A model generated the notes under the pieces. That model saw only the letters and a list, made by a program, of their open reading frames with translations. It did no database searches and had not been told where the DNA came from. From the NCBI GenBank assembly GCA_046294915.1, contig JBKBOE010000016.1:1-47282 (forward strand): a DNA stretch of 47,282 nt. Reading direction: 5' to 3'. Shown here piece by piece: positions 32,486-41,939 of this stretch (position 1 is the first letter of the stretch; each line of letters begins with the position of its first letter). The position numbers and the translations under genes were made by a program. Origin of the DNA: UBA2336 sp046294915 (GTDB lineage: Bacteria; Bacteroidota; Bacteroidia; Cytophagales; Cyclobacteriaceae).

Positions 32486-33694
32486 TTATGGAGAAAAAAA
32501 ATAAATGAGGATTTCATCTATGGTATCGCGCCAGTTGCCCCAGGAGTGGCCCTGGCTGGTTTCAATGTACTGATACGTGCAGGTATTTTTTTCAAAGATT
32601 TCTTTCATTTTTTGAGTTCCTTCGCGTGCATCGTTTATTGTTCCGGTGGTGAGAAAGATTTTTACGGGAGGATTAGCAGCCTCCCTACAAAAATTATAAA
32701 TATCTGGCTTGAACCAGAATGCTGGAGACTGGATACCCGCCATACCGAAAATATCGGGCCTGGCAAAAGCGAAATAGGCTGCAGTTAAGCCGCCCATGCT
32801 GGTACCGATTATGGCGCGCATATTTTTGCCGGGCGATAACCTGAGTTTTGATTCCACTTGCGGCACCAATTCATCGGTAAAAAAACTCATGTATTTGGTG
32901 TTCATAGCCAGTTCCTGCATTCTGCGGTTGTTCGAACGGTTTACCGGTTCGCGGTGGTCTACCAGCACGGCAATCAGTGGCCTTATCTTTTTCTGATGGA
33001 TTAAATTATCAAGTATTACCGGCAGGTTGCCCATTTTTTCGTGCAGGTATTCATACCCGTCAGTAAAGTAGACGATGCCATATTGTTCGGAGGGTGAATA
33101 ATTATGGGGATAGTAAATTGAATAGGTAATCTGATAGCCCAGTATTTTACTGGTAAACAGGATGTCGCGATCAAGCGTGCCGGCAGGCGTGCCGGGATGT
33201 GGTTGTGTAACCGGATCAGGTTTCCAGCCGGGCATTCTTAACTCCGAATTTGGGCTTCCGCCTCCCACGCCCGACCATTGTACATGGGGATTTACCGGGT
33301 CAAGGATCCATTCTGAATCATTTATCAGGATTTTATAATCCAGGCGGGCATCGGTTGGGAAGGAAGCCCGGGCCACCCAAAGGTCGGTGCCAGGTATTCG
33401 GGTACCGGTTAATGGATTGGTTGTTTTGTATCCCCAATTGTTAAAGTCGCCACGCCAAACAATCTGGTTAGCATTTCCACGATACAAAAACAGCACGGAG
33501 TCATGGTCGGTTACCGGAATGGTACTTTGTCTTACCAGTGAATTCCAGAATTCGTCAAGTTCAATCTTACGGATTGAATCGGAAGGAACACTGGCGATGC
33601 GTTTTATTTCTGCGGTGGTATTGGTAATCCATTTATATTCCTGGGCTAAGGTAAGCCCTGCAATGCATAGAAAAGGAATAGTAAGAAGATTCAT
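32486..33694 (-). CDS. exported Fes-like esterase with N-terminal CBM48-like domain
   Basis: 402 residues with a short signal peptide (MNLLTIPFLCIAGLTLAQ). Residues about 65-150 resemble an early-set/CBM48-type sandwich (LFLYRGNANQIVWRGDFNNWGY), and about 180-400 form a putative-esterase alpha/beta hydrolase as in enterochelin esterase. The nucleophile is S299 in GTSMGG, with D355 as candidate acid and H383 (QGHSWGNW) as the base. Relatives include siderophore esterases and carbohydrate (feruloyl/acetyl) esterases. The start overlaps the stop of the MFS gene by 4 bases (ATGA), so it belongs to the maltose arm; removal of acyl groups from oligosaccharides or an unrelated envelope role are both possible. 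Confidence 0.85.
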   Translation of the reverse strand: MNLLTIPFLCIAGLTLAQEYKWITNTTAEIKRIASVPSDSIRKIELDEFWNSLVRQSTIPVTDHDSVLFLYRGNANQIVWRGDFNNWGYKTTNPLTGTRIPGTDLWVARASFPTDARLDYKILINDSEWILDPVNPHVQWSGVGGGSPNSELRMPGWKPDPVTQPHPGTPAGTLDRDILFTSKILGYQITYSIYYPHNYSPSEQYGIVYFTDGYEYLHEKMGNLPVILDNLIHQKKIRPLIAVLVDHREPVNRSNNRRMQELAMNTKYMSFFTDELVPQVESKLRLSPGKNMRAIIGTSMGGLTAAYFAFARPDIFGMAGIQSPAFWFKPDIYNFCREAANPPVKIFLTTGTINDAREGTQKMKEIFEKNTCTYQYIETSQGHSWGNWRDTIDEILIYFFSP

Positions 33695-35223
33695 TTACTT
33701 TGCCGTATAACGACTTCATCCCGATCGTCAACGCGTAGACTTAATAAACCTGCTATTAACATAGAAACCCCTCCTGTAACAAGAATATACAACGATTCCC
33801 CCTTAAACAGGTGGTTTAACAGGAAGCCCAAAATAGTTCCGGCTATTATCTGGGGGATTACAATGAAAAAATTAAAAACACCCATGTAATAGCCCATTTT
33901 TTCTGCAGGCAGTGATCCGGAAAGCATAGCGTAAGGAATAGATAAAATGCTTGCCCATGCAACACCAACACCAATCATGGATAGGATAAGCATATCAGGA
34001 TCAGAAATAACATAAAACGATATAAGCCCTATACCGCCACAGCAAAGGGCAATGAGGTGAGTAATCTTTCGACTCGTGTATTTTGCGGAAACGGGCAGCA
34101 CGAAGGCTACCAATGCGGCAACGCCATTATAAACGGCAAACAGTATATTCACCCAATCGGCCCCATCATTATACGCTTGCGAGGTAGGGTCGGTAGTATG
34201 AAAGATGTATCGTGTTACTACGGACGTAGTATAAATCCACATGGAGAACAGCGCAAACCACGAGAAAAACTGAACGTAAGCAAGTTGCACCATAGTTCGT
34301 GGCATGGAGAGAAAATCACTGGCGATATGCACTATACCCAAGTACGATTGCCGGTTACGAATGAAAAAGCTGGATATCAGGAATACACCACCAAACAAAA
34401 CCAGGCCGAATGCCAAAATATAAAGTTCTTTTTCTACATTTTGATAATGGATAAGCAGGCCCGTTAAAATGCCTAACATAAGAAGGGTAATGCCGACATT
34501 GGTAAAGCGCTTTTTATTGTGTTCTTCATTTTCAAGCTTACGTTTTTCACGGTTTCGAAGCTTTTCATGTTGCTCCGGTGTGGGTGGATATTCCTTGGTG
34601 CTGAACACAGTCCACATAACGGTTACAAAGAGCATGAACGCGCCAACATAAAATGCGTACTTGACGGAGTCGGGTATTATGCCTTCATCGGCAGTGTTTG
34701 AAACAGTAAACCAATTCGCAAAAATGTATGGCAGCGATGAGGCCACTACCGCACCGGTGCCTATAAAAAAACTTTGCATGGCAAAGCCGGTTGTTCGCTG
34801 AGCAGGTGAAAGCATATCGCCTACAAAAGCGCGGAATGGCTCCATGCTTACGTTAATGGAGGCGTCCATAATCCACAGTACGCCTACGGCCATCCATAAG
34901 GCAGCAGAGTTAGGCATGAGGCAAAGGGCAGCCGAGGCTGCAATAGCACCGAAAGCAAAGTATGGACGCCTGCGGCCCCACTTGGGGTGCCAGGTACGGT
35001 CACTGTAAAACCCAATAATGGGTTGGACGATCAGCCCCGTAATAGGTGCTGCAAGCCAATACAGGGCGAGGTTGGCTGTGTCGGCACCCAGCGTTTCGAA
35101 AATCCGGCTGGTGTTTGCGTTCTGTAATGCAAAGCCGAACTGAATACCTAAAAAGCCGAAACTCATATTCCAAATTTGCCAGAAACTCAGGCGGGGTTTA
35201 TTTATTTGACTGAGGGAATTCAT
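33691..35223 (-). CDS. MFS sugar transporter, SLC45 (sucrose/maltose) type
   Basis: A 510-residue inner-membrane protein with about 12 membrane segments. The N-terminal SFWQIWNMSFGFLGIQFGFALQNAN, GLIVQPIIGFYSDRTWHPKWGRRRPY (the MFS loop-2-3 motif with GRRRP) and AFVGDMLSPAQRTTGFAMQSFFIGTG match the SLC45-like transporters often found in Bacteroidota maltose loci. It probably carries maltose or short maltodextrins from periplasm to cytoplasm. A charged cytoplasmic loop (EQHEKLRNREKRKLENEEHN) splits the two halves. It follows GH31 by 12 bases and overlaps the esterase gene by 4. Confidence 0.92.
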   Translation of the reverse strand: MNSLSQINKPRLSFWQIWNMSFGFLGIQFGFALQNANTSRIFETLGADTANLALYWLAAPITGLIVQPIIGFYSDRTWHPKWGRRRPYFAFGAIAASAALCLMPNSAALWMAVGVLWIMDASINVSMEPFRAFVGDMLSPAQRTTGFAMQSFFIGTGAVVASSLPYIFANWFTVSNTADEGIIPDSVKYAFYVGAFMLFVTVMWTVFSTKEYPPTPEQHEKLRNREKRKLENEEHNKKRFTNVGITLLMLGILTGLLIHYQNVEKELYILAFGLVLFGGVFLISSFFIRNRQSYLGIVHIASDFLSMPRTMVQLAYVQFFSWFALFSMWIYTTSVVTRYIFHTTDPTSQAYNDGADWVNILFAVYNGVAALVAFVLPVSAKYTSRKITHLIALCCGGIGLISFYVISDPDMLILSMIGVGVAWASILSIPYAMLSGSLPAEKMGYYMGVFNFFIVIPQIIAGTILGFLLNHLFKGESLYILVTGGVSMLIAGLLSLRVDDRDEVVIRQSK

Positions 35224-35235
35224 AGGATTAAATAA

Positions 35236-37635
35236 TTACCAGTAAATAGTAAACAAGTCAGTTTTATTTTCAACGGTTAGGATCATTACCGGCTCTTCCG
35301 GAGGCGGTTCCGGGTTATTTATGGGGTCATATTTCTCGAGTGCATCAAAAAAGCGATTGACGGTGTGCGTAACATGGTGCGTTTGTCCGTTAACGGTAAT
35401 CTGATTTAGCTCATGGAAACCATGAAAAATTATGTTTATCAGTCGGATATCTTCGGCAAACTGGTGCCGGTGTTTTTCGATAACGAGTTTTTTCTCGGTT
35501 CCATTAAGTTCAAGATGCCAGATTGAGAAATTTCCCCGCGTATAATCAAAAGTATCCCCATCATCCCAATATAATCTGAACTCGGATTTTTTTTCAGTAA
35601 AATACACATGAAGATCCAGCACTCCGGAAGTTGTCGCTGTGTTGAAATTTGGTTCCTGCATGGGTATTATGGCTCCTTCCTGCACAAACACCGGGAGGCG
35701 GTGCAAAGGACATTCGGTAAGTATTTCCTTTGGGCCGGAATAATACGTTCCGTCATACAGGGAGTACCAGTTTCCTTGGGGCAGGTAAACTTTGGTAATG
35801 TCTTTAGTACTTTCAACAGGTGCCACCAGTATAAAAGGACCAAACAGGTATTGTTGCTGGTAGGAGTGTTCGTAAATCTTTGGATCATGCGTGTATCCGA
35901 TGGCCAGTGAGCGTTGAATCGGCATGCCGCTTTGAGTGGCCTCGTGAAACACCGAATAGATATAGGGCATAATGCGGTACCGGAAACGGATATAATTACG
36001 GCAAATTTGTTCGGCTTCTTCTCCGTAGGTCCAGGGCTCAGTATCGCGCGAGTTAATCATGGAATGTCCTCGGAAGAAAGGCGAAAAACTTCCTATGGAA
36101 AGCCACCTGGTAAACAGTTTACTATCCGCATCGCCTACAAATCCACCCACATCATATCCGGCAAATCCAATACCGGTAAGACCCATGCTGTTTACCAGGC
36201 GTACGCCCAGCATCATGTGTTCATCGTAGGCAACATTATCCCCCGTCCAAACGGCAGCGTAGCGTTGCACACCGGAAAAGCCCGAGCGCGTAAGGTTAAA
36301 GGGGCGCTTACCCGCCAGCAGGTTAACGGTTCCTTCGTAGGTACTCCGGGCCATCATCATGCCGTAAATGTTCCGGCCTCTTCGCATGGTAGTTTTATTG
36401 CCCTCAAAATCAAGTTCTATGTTTTCGGGAAGCATATGGCCCCAGGTGGCGATTTCATTCATGTCGTTCCAGAAACCGTCAATGCCCAGATCGGTATACG
36501 TTTTCAGTTGTTTGGTCCACCAGGTGCGGGTATCGGGCCTAGTAAAATCAGGGAAGTGGCACCAGCCTGGCCACACCTGGCCGGTATAATTTGTGCCATC
36601 GGGATATTTCAGAAATACATCTTGCCGGATTCCTTCCTCGTAAGCCTCATAGCCTTGCTCTGTTTTGATTCCGGGGTCGCACATCACTACCACATGAAAG
36701 CCCAGTTCGTTAAGTGCAGATAGCATTGCTTTCGGGTTTGGGAAGTTTTTAGTGTCCCATGTAAAAATTTTGTACTTATCCATATAGTGGATGTCGAGTA
36801 CAATAACATCGCAGGGAATATTTTTTTCCCGGAAGGTACGGGCAATGTTCAATACTTCTTTATCAGGATAATAACTGTACCGGCACTGATGGTAGCCAAG
36901 GCTCCATTTTGGGGGTAAGTTAATGCGCCCTGTAAGGTGGGTGTATTGCCGGATGATGTCGGCTACAGAACTTCCGGATATGAAGTAGTAGTTCATGTCA
37001 CCGCTATCGGCTGAGAAACTGGCGAAGCGGTTATTTGATGCGCCAAAATTAAAGAATGACTTATGGGTGTTATCCAGAAATATCCCATACACCAGCCCAT
37101 TGTGAATGCCGATATAAAAAGGAGTGGAGCAGTAAAGAGGATCGGTACCGGCATGGTAAGCGTAGGCATCGGTATTCCAGTTCTGGTAACCGTTTCCTCT
37201 GCGGTCAAGCGGTCCGGTTTTCTCACCCAGGCCAATAAAGCGCTCTCCGGGTTGAAGTTTTTTGTAGGTAGTTACCTGCTCTCCAATCCAACTGGTTCCT
37301 AACGGGTCGTCTTCGTTAATTACCTGAAGGGAGGGTGTAAGGAATGAAAATCGTGAAGAACACTTTTCAATGGTTATTGTTAAAGTTTCAGTTTGCAGGT
37401 TGATGTGGCTTTCATTTTCGGTTACCGTAAAGCCGGTGATTTCAGGTTGGGCAATTACGGCATACGAAAAATCTTCAAAATACTTTTCGGTAGTGCATGT
37501 AATGTGAACGATGGAAGCTGAAAACAGTTGTACCCGGATCTGAGCCTGGTTGGTATAAAGCATCAGGCCATCGTTTTGTTTTGTCCATGTGGTAATATTG
37601 CCTAAAGGTTGGGATACAGTTTTGAAACGGTTCAT
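35236..37635 (-). CDS. GH31 family alpha-glucosidase
   Basis: 799 residues, close to the length of bacterial GH31 alpha-glucosidases that release glucose from the non-reducing ends of maltose and maltodextrins. The N-terminal beta domain covers about 1-230, the barrel about 240-590 and C-terminal beta domains the rest. The nucleophile is D391 in WNDMNE and the acid/base is D466 in WTGDN; FFRGHSMINSRDTEPW and the LPPKWSLGYHQCRYSYYP segment are also typical. There is no signal peptide, so the enzyme seems cytoplasmic, and could act on the same maltose pool as GH65. It is first in GH31-MFS-esterase, 97 bases after lacI. Confidence 0.95.
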   Translation of the reverse strand: MNRFKTVSQPLGNITTWTKQNDGLMLYTNQAQIRVQLFSASIVHITCTTEKYFEDFSYAVIAQPEITGFTVTENESHINLQTETLTITIEKCSSRFSFLTPSLQVINEDDPLGTSWIGEQVTTYKKLQPGERFIGLGEKTGPLDRRGNGYQNWNTDAYAYHAGTDPLYCSTPFYIGIHNGLVYGIFLDNTHKSFFNFGASNNRFASFSADSGDMNYYFISGSSVADIIRQYTHLTGRINLPPKWSLGYHQCRYSYYPDKEVLNIARTFREKNIPCDVIVLDIHYMDKYKIFTWDTKNFPNPKAMLSALNELGFHVVVMCDPGIKTEQGYEAYEEGIRQDVFLKYPDGTNYTGQVWPGWCHFPDFTRPDTRTWWTKQLKTYTDLGIDGFWNDMNEIATWGHMLPENIELDFEGNKTTMRRGRNIYGMMMARSTYEGTVNLLAGKRPFNLTRSGFSGVQRYAAVWTGDNVAYDEHMMLGVRLVNSMGLTGIGFAGYDVGGFVGDADSKLFTRWLSIGSFSPFFRGHSMINSRDTEPWTYGEEAEQICRNYIRFRYRIMPYIYSVFHEATQSGMPIQRSLAIGYTHDPKIYEHSYQQQYLFGPFILVAPVESTKDITKVYLPQGNWYSLYDGTYYSGPKEILTECPLHRLPVFVQEGAIIPMQEPNFNTATTSGVLDLHVYFTEKKSEFRLYWDDGDTFDYTRGNFSIWHLELNGTEKKLVIEKHRHQFAEDIRLINIIFHGFHELNQITVNGQTHHVTHTVNRFFDALEKYDPINNPEPPPEEPVMILTVENKTDLFTIYW

Positions 37636-37709
37636 GCAAGTTAGTCACTAAGGCAACCAATATAATGGAAATTACCACAATGCCTGAGCGGTAAATAAAG
37701 AGGCGATCA

Positions 37710-37721
37710 GCAAACGATTTC
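37710..37721. promoter_or_regulatory. weak LacI-operator-like site upstream of GH31
   Basis: GCAAACGATTTC matches 10 of 12 bases of the perfect palindrome at 44912-44923. It lies in the gap between lacI and GH31, 75 bases before the GH31 start. One half-site is intact, the other degenerate. Confidence 0.4.
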
Positions 37722-37732
37722 GAGATGGGGTT

Positions 37733-38779
37733 TCAGGGCTTTTTACGCAAAGAAGATTCCCTTACAACAAGGCGGGTTTTGAGTATGCGGGTTTCCGGTG
37801 GAAAGAACGTATCATCTTTATCTTTTCCTCGTCTTTCAATTTGCCGGATAAGAAGTTTAGCAGCCTCCTGGCCCATTTCAAATCCGGGTTGATCAACCGA
37901 TGACAAGGGAGGATCCATTAATGAACTGAAGAACCAGTTGCTGAATCCAACCAAGGCGATATCTTCAGGAATTTTAAGTTTGCTTTGTTTAATGGCTTGC
38001 ATGGCCCCCATGGCCAGCAAATCGTTATTGGCAAAAATAGCATCGGGGCGTGGTTTAAATTTCAGCAACTCTTGGGTGGCCGCTTTGCCCTCGTCTAAGG
38101 ACCCGGTTGGGCAGATCATGATAAGTCCCTCGTCAGCCGGTAGGCCGTTTTCTCTGAGTGCATCGAGGTAGCCCATTTTCCGGTCTTCGGCAATAGCAAG
38201 GCCGGGGGCCGATTCAAGATGAGCGATACGTCTGCAGCCTTGAAGAATAAGGTGACGTACGGCCTCGTGTGCGCCCTCGTAATCGTCAACAATAACTTTG
38301 CTGGTGTTTGGGTTGTTGTACATCCGGTCGAAAAATACAATGGGTACTTCTTTGGCTAGAATAGATTCAATGTGGTCGTAGTTTTTGGTTTCGCGAGAAA
38401 GGGAGATGAGCATACCATCCACACGGCTGTTGAAAAGAGCCTTCATATCGGTTACTTCGCGTTCGAACGATTCGTTGGATTGAGTGAGGATTACGTTGTA
38501 TCCGGCTTCGTAGGCTACGGATTCAATACCACTAATTACGGTGGAGAAAAAAAAATGCACAATTTCAGGGATGATAACGCCAATAGTGTTGGTTTTGCTT
38601 TGCCGCAGACTTAACGCAACAATATTGGGCTGATAATTAAGTTTTTCAGCCAGCTTGTTAACGGCTTTTTTCGTTTCCGGGCTAATATCCGGGTGATCTT
38701 TTAATGCGCGGCTAACCGTTGATGGCGAAATGCCTAATTCGCGGGCAATATCTTTAATGGTTACCTGATTATATTTCAT
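37733..38779 (-). CDS. LacI-family transcriptional regulator
   Basis: The ATG at 38779 gives 348 residues; a frame from 38815 adds 12 residues not seen in the family and covers the operator. The DNA-binding HTH (VTIKDIARELGISPSTVSRALKDHPDISPETK) and hinge helix (KLNYQPNIVALSLRQ) are followed by a periplasmic-binding-protein-like sugar domain (from TNTIGVIIPEIVHFFFS to the end). Position between the GH31 arm and the GH13-pgmB-GH65 arm suggests it senses maltose, maltodextrin or a derived sugar phosphate. A palindrome lies 35 bases upstream, so it probably regulates itself. Repressor or activator mode cannot be told from sequence. Confidence 0.95.
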   Translation of the reverse strand: MKYNQVTIKDIARELGISPSTVSRALKDHPDISPETKKAVNKLAEKLNYQPNIVALSLRQSKTNTIGVIIPEIVHFFFSTVISGIESVAYEAGYNVILTQSNESFEREVTDMKALFNSRVDGMLISLSRETKNYDHIESILAKEVPIVFFDRMYNNPNTSKVIVDDYEGAHEAVRHLILQGCRRIAHLESAPGLAIAEDRKMGYLDALRENGLPADEGLIMICPTGSLDEGKAATQELLKFKPRPDAIFANNDLLAMGAMQAIKQSKLKIPEDIALVGFSNWFFSSLMDPPLSSVDQPGFEMGQEAAKLLIRQIERRGKDKDDTFFPPETRILKTRLVVRESSLRKKP

Positions 38780-38814
38780 TGAGCTAAGGTAATCAATCAG
38801 TGCAATATGTTGCA

Positions 38815-38824
38815 CAAACGTTTG
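38815..38824. promoter_or_regulatory. LacI-family operator upstream of lacI
   Basis: CAAACGTTTG is a perfect 10-base palindrome with the central CG typical of LacI/GalR-family operators. It is 35 bases upstream of the lacI start and 248 bases from the divergent GH13 start. Confidence 0.65.
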
Positions 38825-38999
38825 AAAATCATTTTTACGCCTTTTTACAATTTACGTTACTTATGGCGCACGATTTATTATAGCCCGGATATCATAAAAT
38901 GTTGTTGATTGTATTTTATTTTTAAGCGTTATCCTAATATCTGTAAGCTAATTCAATGAGATGTAATGCGCTGGTATGCCGAATGCATGTTCGGGTAAA

Positions 39000-39032
39000 T
39001 TGGATCAGGTATACAATCTTGGAGTATCTTTG
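39000..39032 (+). promoter_or_regulatory. candidate promoter for GH13-pgmB-GH65
   Basis: TATCTTTG at 39025-39032 matches the -7 consensus TAnnTTTG, and TTG at 39000-39002 is a partial -33 with a 22-base spacer. The ATG is 40 bases downstream. An inverted repeat CCGAA/TTCGG lies just upstream at 38979-38994. Confidence 0.5.
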
Positions 39033-39072
39033 CTGGTTATTGGGAAAGGGTTACAGGTAAAAATAATGTTGA

Positions 39073-41931
39073 ATGATGCGAACAATACTATTATTAACGG
39101 GAATAACTTTGTTATCCTTTGCAGTAAAAGCCAAAGAGTCAATAACCCCTTCAATTACTCCTGTTTTTTTTACACCAGCAACCACCATTACGGTTACGTA
39201 TGATGTTACCGGAACTTCGCTTGCTAATTTAGCTACCGCCTATATTTGGGTTTGGATACCGGGCAAAAATACCAATGCCATTTACAACATTAATCCGGCT
39301 AATCCTTCGGCTGCGCCCGCCATGTTCAGTAAAAGCATTGTTGACGGCCGCACGTTGTTTACCCTTACGTTTACTCCGTCAACTTTTTTTTCGGGTAGCA
39401 TAGCTGCCGAAACGGCATTAGGGATGTTACTTAAAGGGCCGGACTGGAGTAATGGCCAGACTACAGATTACATTGCTGATTTTTGGGATGGTAATTTCAG
39501 AGTTCAACTGACGGCTCCGCAGCAACAACCCTTGTTTGTATCAACGCTTGATGTTATCCATATTGAAGCACAAACACCGGTAGTTTCAGATTTCCAACTT
39601 CTTATCAATGGTAATCCGGTGGATAACCAGTTGGGCAGCACACTTTATAGTTATGATCACGTGGTTACCGAATTAACTGGTGGCAGTACAGTTCAACTGG
39701 TGGCTCAGGCAGGATCTTCTTCGGACAACACCTCCTTTCAATACCTTATTTCAACGAGTAGCCCAGTGCAACCAAGGCCCTCCGGCATTATGCCGGGGAT
39801 AAATTACCAAACGGACCATTCCCGGGTAACCTTGTGTTTATGGGCTCCGGGAAAGACCTCAGCATATGCTTTCGGTGATTTTAGTAACTGGCAGGTGCTT
39901 CCGGAATATTTGATGTATCGTGATGGTGAATATTTCTGGATTGAATTGACCGGCCTTGTACCACAGCAGGAGTATGCTTATCAATACCTTGTCGATCAAC
40001 AACTCAAACTGGCAGATCCCTTTGCCGATAAGATTCTCGATCCGCTCGATCAGTATATTCCCTCAACAACCTATCCGGGTCTTAAACCTTATCCGGTGCA
40101 GGCATTAAATCAGGCCGATTATTTCAACAGGGTTTCCGTTTTTCAAACCGGTCAGGTACCGTATACCTGGCAGGTTATTGATTTTCAAAAGCCGGTCAAA
40201 GAAAACCTTGTTATTTACGAAGTATTGCTTCGTGACTTTTTCTCAAGCCAGCACCGGACTTACCAAAGTCTGATTGATACACTTTCTTACCTGAAGCGCC
40301 TTGGGGTTAATGCCATTGAGTTAATGCCGGTTATGGAATTTAATGGTAATGAAGGCTGGGGTTATAACCCTACGTTTATGTTTGCTCCTGATAAATATTA
40401 CGGACCAAAAGAAAAATTAAAGCAACTGGTAGATGCCTGCCACGCCAATGGCATGGCGGTGATATTGGATATCGCTATGAATCATCACGATATACCGAAT
40501 CCTATGGTGCTGCTCGATTTTGACTTTTCAACTTACCGGCCAACTTCTGAAAACCGGTGGTTTTTTCCACAGGCCCGGCATCCGTTTAATGTTTTTTATG
40601 ACATGAATCACGGCAGCACGTATACACAGCAATACCTGGATACGGTTAATTATTACTGGCTTCATGAATATAAAATCGATGGTTTTCGGTTTGATCTTTC
40701 CAAAGGTTTTAGCCCAACTAATTATTGCACAACACCTAACTGCGACACGGGTGGTGAAGTTGCTGCATGGAGTGGTTATGACGCCATACGTATAGCGTTA
40801 CTCAAGCGGATGGCTGATAAAATCTGGAGCCATTCTCCGGATGCTTACATTATTTTGGAACATCTTGGATCAAATACCGAAGAAAAAGAATTAGCAGAAT
40901 ACAGGTACAGCGAAGGTAAAGGAATGCTTTTATGGGGTAATATGAATCATGCCTACAGCCAGGTGAGTATGGGGTATGCTTCTAATTCAGATATCAGCGG
41001 GGTGTATTACAAAAACCGTTCATGGAATGCTCCCAACCTGGTGGCCTACATGGAAAGTCATGATGAAGAACGACTGATGTATCGGAATTTAACAAATGGG
41101 AATTCTGCATCCGGATACTCCGTGCGTAATTTTAATACTGCATTAAATCGCATAAAAGCCGCTTCCTTAATGTTTTATACAGTACCCGGCCCTAAAATGG
41201 CATGGCAATTTGGCGAATTAGGTTATGATTTCAGCATTAACCAATGCACAGGAGGGACGGTTAGTCCTAATTGCCGGCTAGATCCCAAGCCGGTGGTATG
41301 GCATTATCAAGACCAGCCTCCGCGGCAATCGCTCTTTAACTACGTGGCTGATCTAATCCGCTTAAAGAAAACTTACGATGTATTCCAATCAGGTAATTTA
41401 TTGATGACTGACGGTAATTCTCTGGTAAAGCAGATAACCCTCCGCAATGAACCCTACAATTCCAATCCTGCTTTACCTGATGATATGAACGCGGTTATTG
41501 TAGCCAACTTTGATGTTGTACAGGTAACAGGTAATGTATCGTTTCCTCATACGGGTGTCTGGTTTGATTACTATGCTTATGGATTGCCCATAACCATTTC
41601 GTCAACCTCAACCAGTTTTACTCTGGCTCCTGGTGAATACAAACTTTTTACCGATGTTGAAATCGAAAATGGAATTATTACCCATATTGAATCTGAACCA
41701 CACGAAAAAGTCGAACTCGATGTTTTTCCTAATCCATTTAATGACAGATTACACCTGAAAAGTGTTCATCCGGTAGAGAAGGTATACCTGATAAACCTTG
41801 CAGGACAATCCCTTAATTTAACTCGGATAAATGAATCAGAATGGCTTACTCCAACTCTTGCCCGGGGCGTTTACCTGCTAAAAGTTCTCCTTGGCGGCCA
41901 GGTTATTCATGTTAAAGTGTATAAAGATTAA
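39073..41931 (+). CDS. secreted GH13 alpha-amylase-family enzyme with T9SS sorting domain
   Basis: 952 residues. The signal peptide ends near residue 20. Residues about 22-230 are beta-rich with no sure family. About 240-330 is a CBM48/E-set domain (APGKTSAYAFGDFSNWQ). The GH13 barrel is at about 375-790: VILDIAMNHHD, nucleophile D541 in GFRFD, acid/base E596 in IILEH, and D664 in ESHDEE. The last 85 residues form a type A T9SS sorting domain (DVFPNPFNDRLHLKS, GVYLLKV, closing HVKVYKD), so the protein should be exported across the outer membrane and attached or released. It likely cuts starch or glycogen outside; branching-type specificity cannot be excluded because of the E-set domain. pgmB follows after 8 bases. 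Confidence 0.92.
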   Translation: MMRTILLLTGITLLSFAVKAKESITPSITPVFFTPATTITVTYDVTGTSLANLATAYIWVWIPGKNTNAIYNINPANPSAAPAMFSKSIVDGRTLFTLTFTPSTFFSGSIAAETALGMLLKGPDWSNGQTTDYIADFWDGNFRVQLTAPQQQPLFVSTLDVIHIEAQTPVVSDFQLLINGNPVDNQLGSTLYSYDHVVTELTGGSTVQLVAQAGSSSDNTSFQYLISTSSPVQPRPSGIMPGINYQTDHSRVTLCLWAPGKTSAYAFGDFSNWQVLPEYLMYRDGEYFWIELTGLVPQQEYAYQYLVDQQLKLADPFADKILDPLDQYIPSTTYPGLKPYPVQALNQADYFNRVSVFQTGQVPYTWQVIDFQKPVKENLVIYEVLLRDFFSSQHRTYQSLIDTLSYLKRLGVNAIELMPVMEFNGNEGWGYNPTFMFAPDKYYGPKEKLKQLVDACHANGMAVILDIAMNHHDIPNPMVLLDFDFSTYRPTSENRWFFPQARHPFNVFYDMNHGSTYTQQYLDTVNYYWLHEYKIDGFRFDLSKGFSPTNYCTTPNCDTGGEVAAWSGYDAIRIALLKRMADKIWSHSPDAYIILEHLGSNTEEKELAEYRYSEGKGMLLWGNMNHAYSQVSMGYASNSDISGVYYKNRSWNAPNLVAYMESHDEERLMYRNLTNGNSASGYSVRNFNTALNRIKAASLMFYTVPGPKMAWQFGELGYDFSINQCTGGTVSPNCRLDPKPVVWHYQDQPPRQSLFNYVADLIRLKKTYDVFQSGNLLMTDGNSLVKQITLRNEPYNSNPALPDDMNAVIVANFDVVQVTGNVSFPHTGVWFDYYAYGLPITISSTSTSFTLAPGEYKLFTDVEIENGIITHIESEPHEKVELDVFPNPFNDRLHLKSVHPVEKVYLINLAGQSLNLTRINESEWLTPTLARGVYLLKVLLGGQVIHVKVYKD

Positions 41932-41939
41932 CTATCCGC

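Noticed and set aside
34057..34467. Plus-strand open frame of 136 codons
   Set aside because: Antisense to the MFS transporter; no recognisable feature.
35914..36723. Plus-strand open frame of 269 codons
   Set aside because: Antisense to the GH31 barrel region, which has full catalytic motifs; the translation shows no domain pattern.
38780..38815. Twelve extra residues at the start of the LacI protein
   Set aside because: The HTH of the family begins a few residues after M; the ATG at 38779 fits, and the longer frame would overlap the operator.
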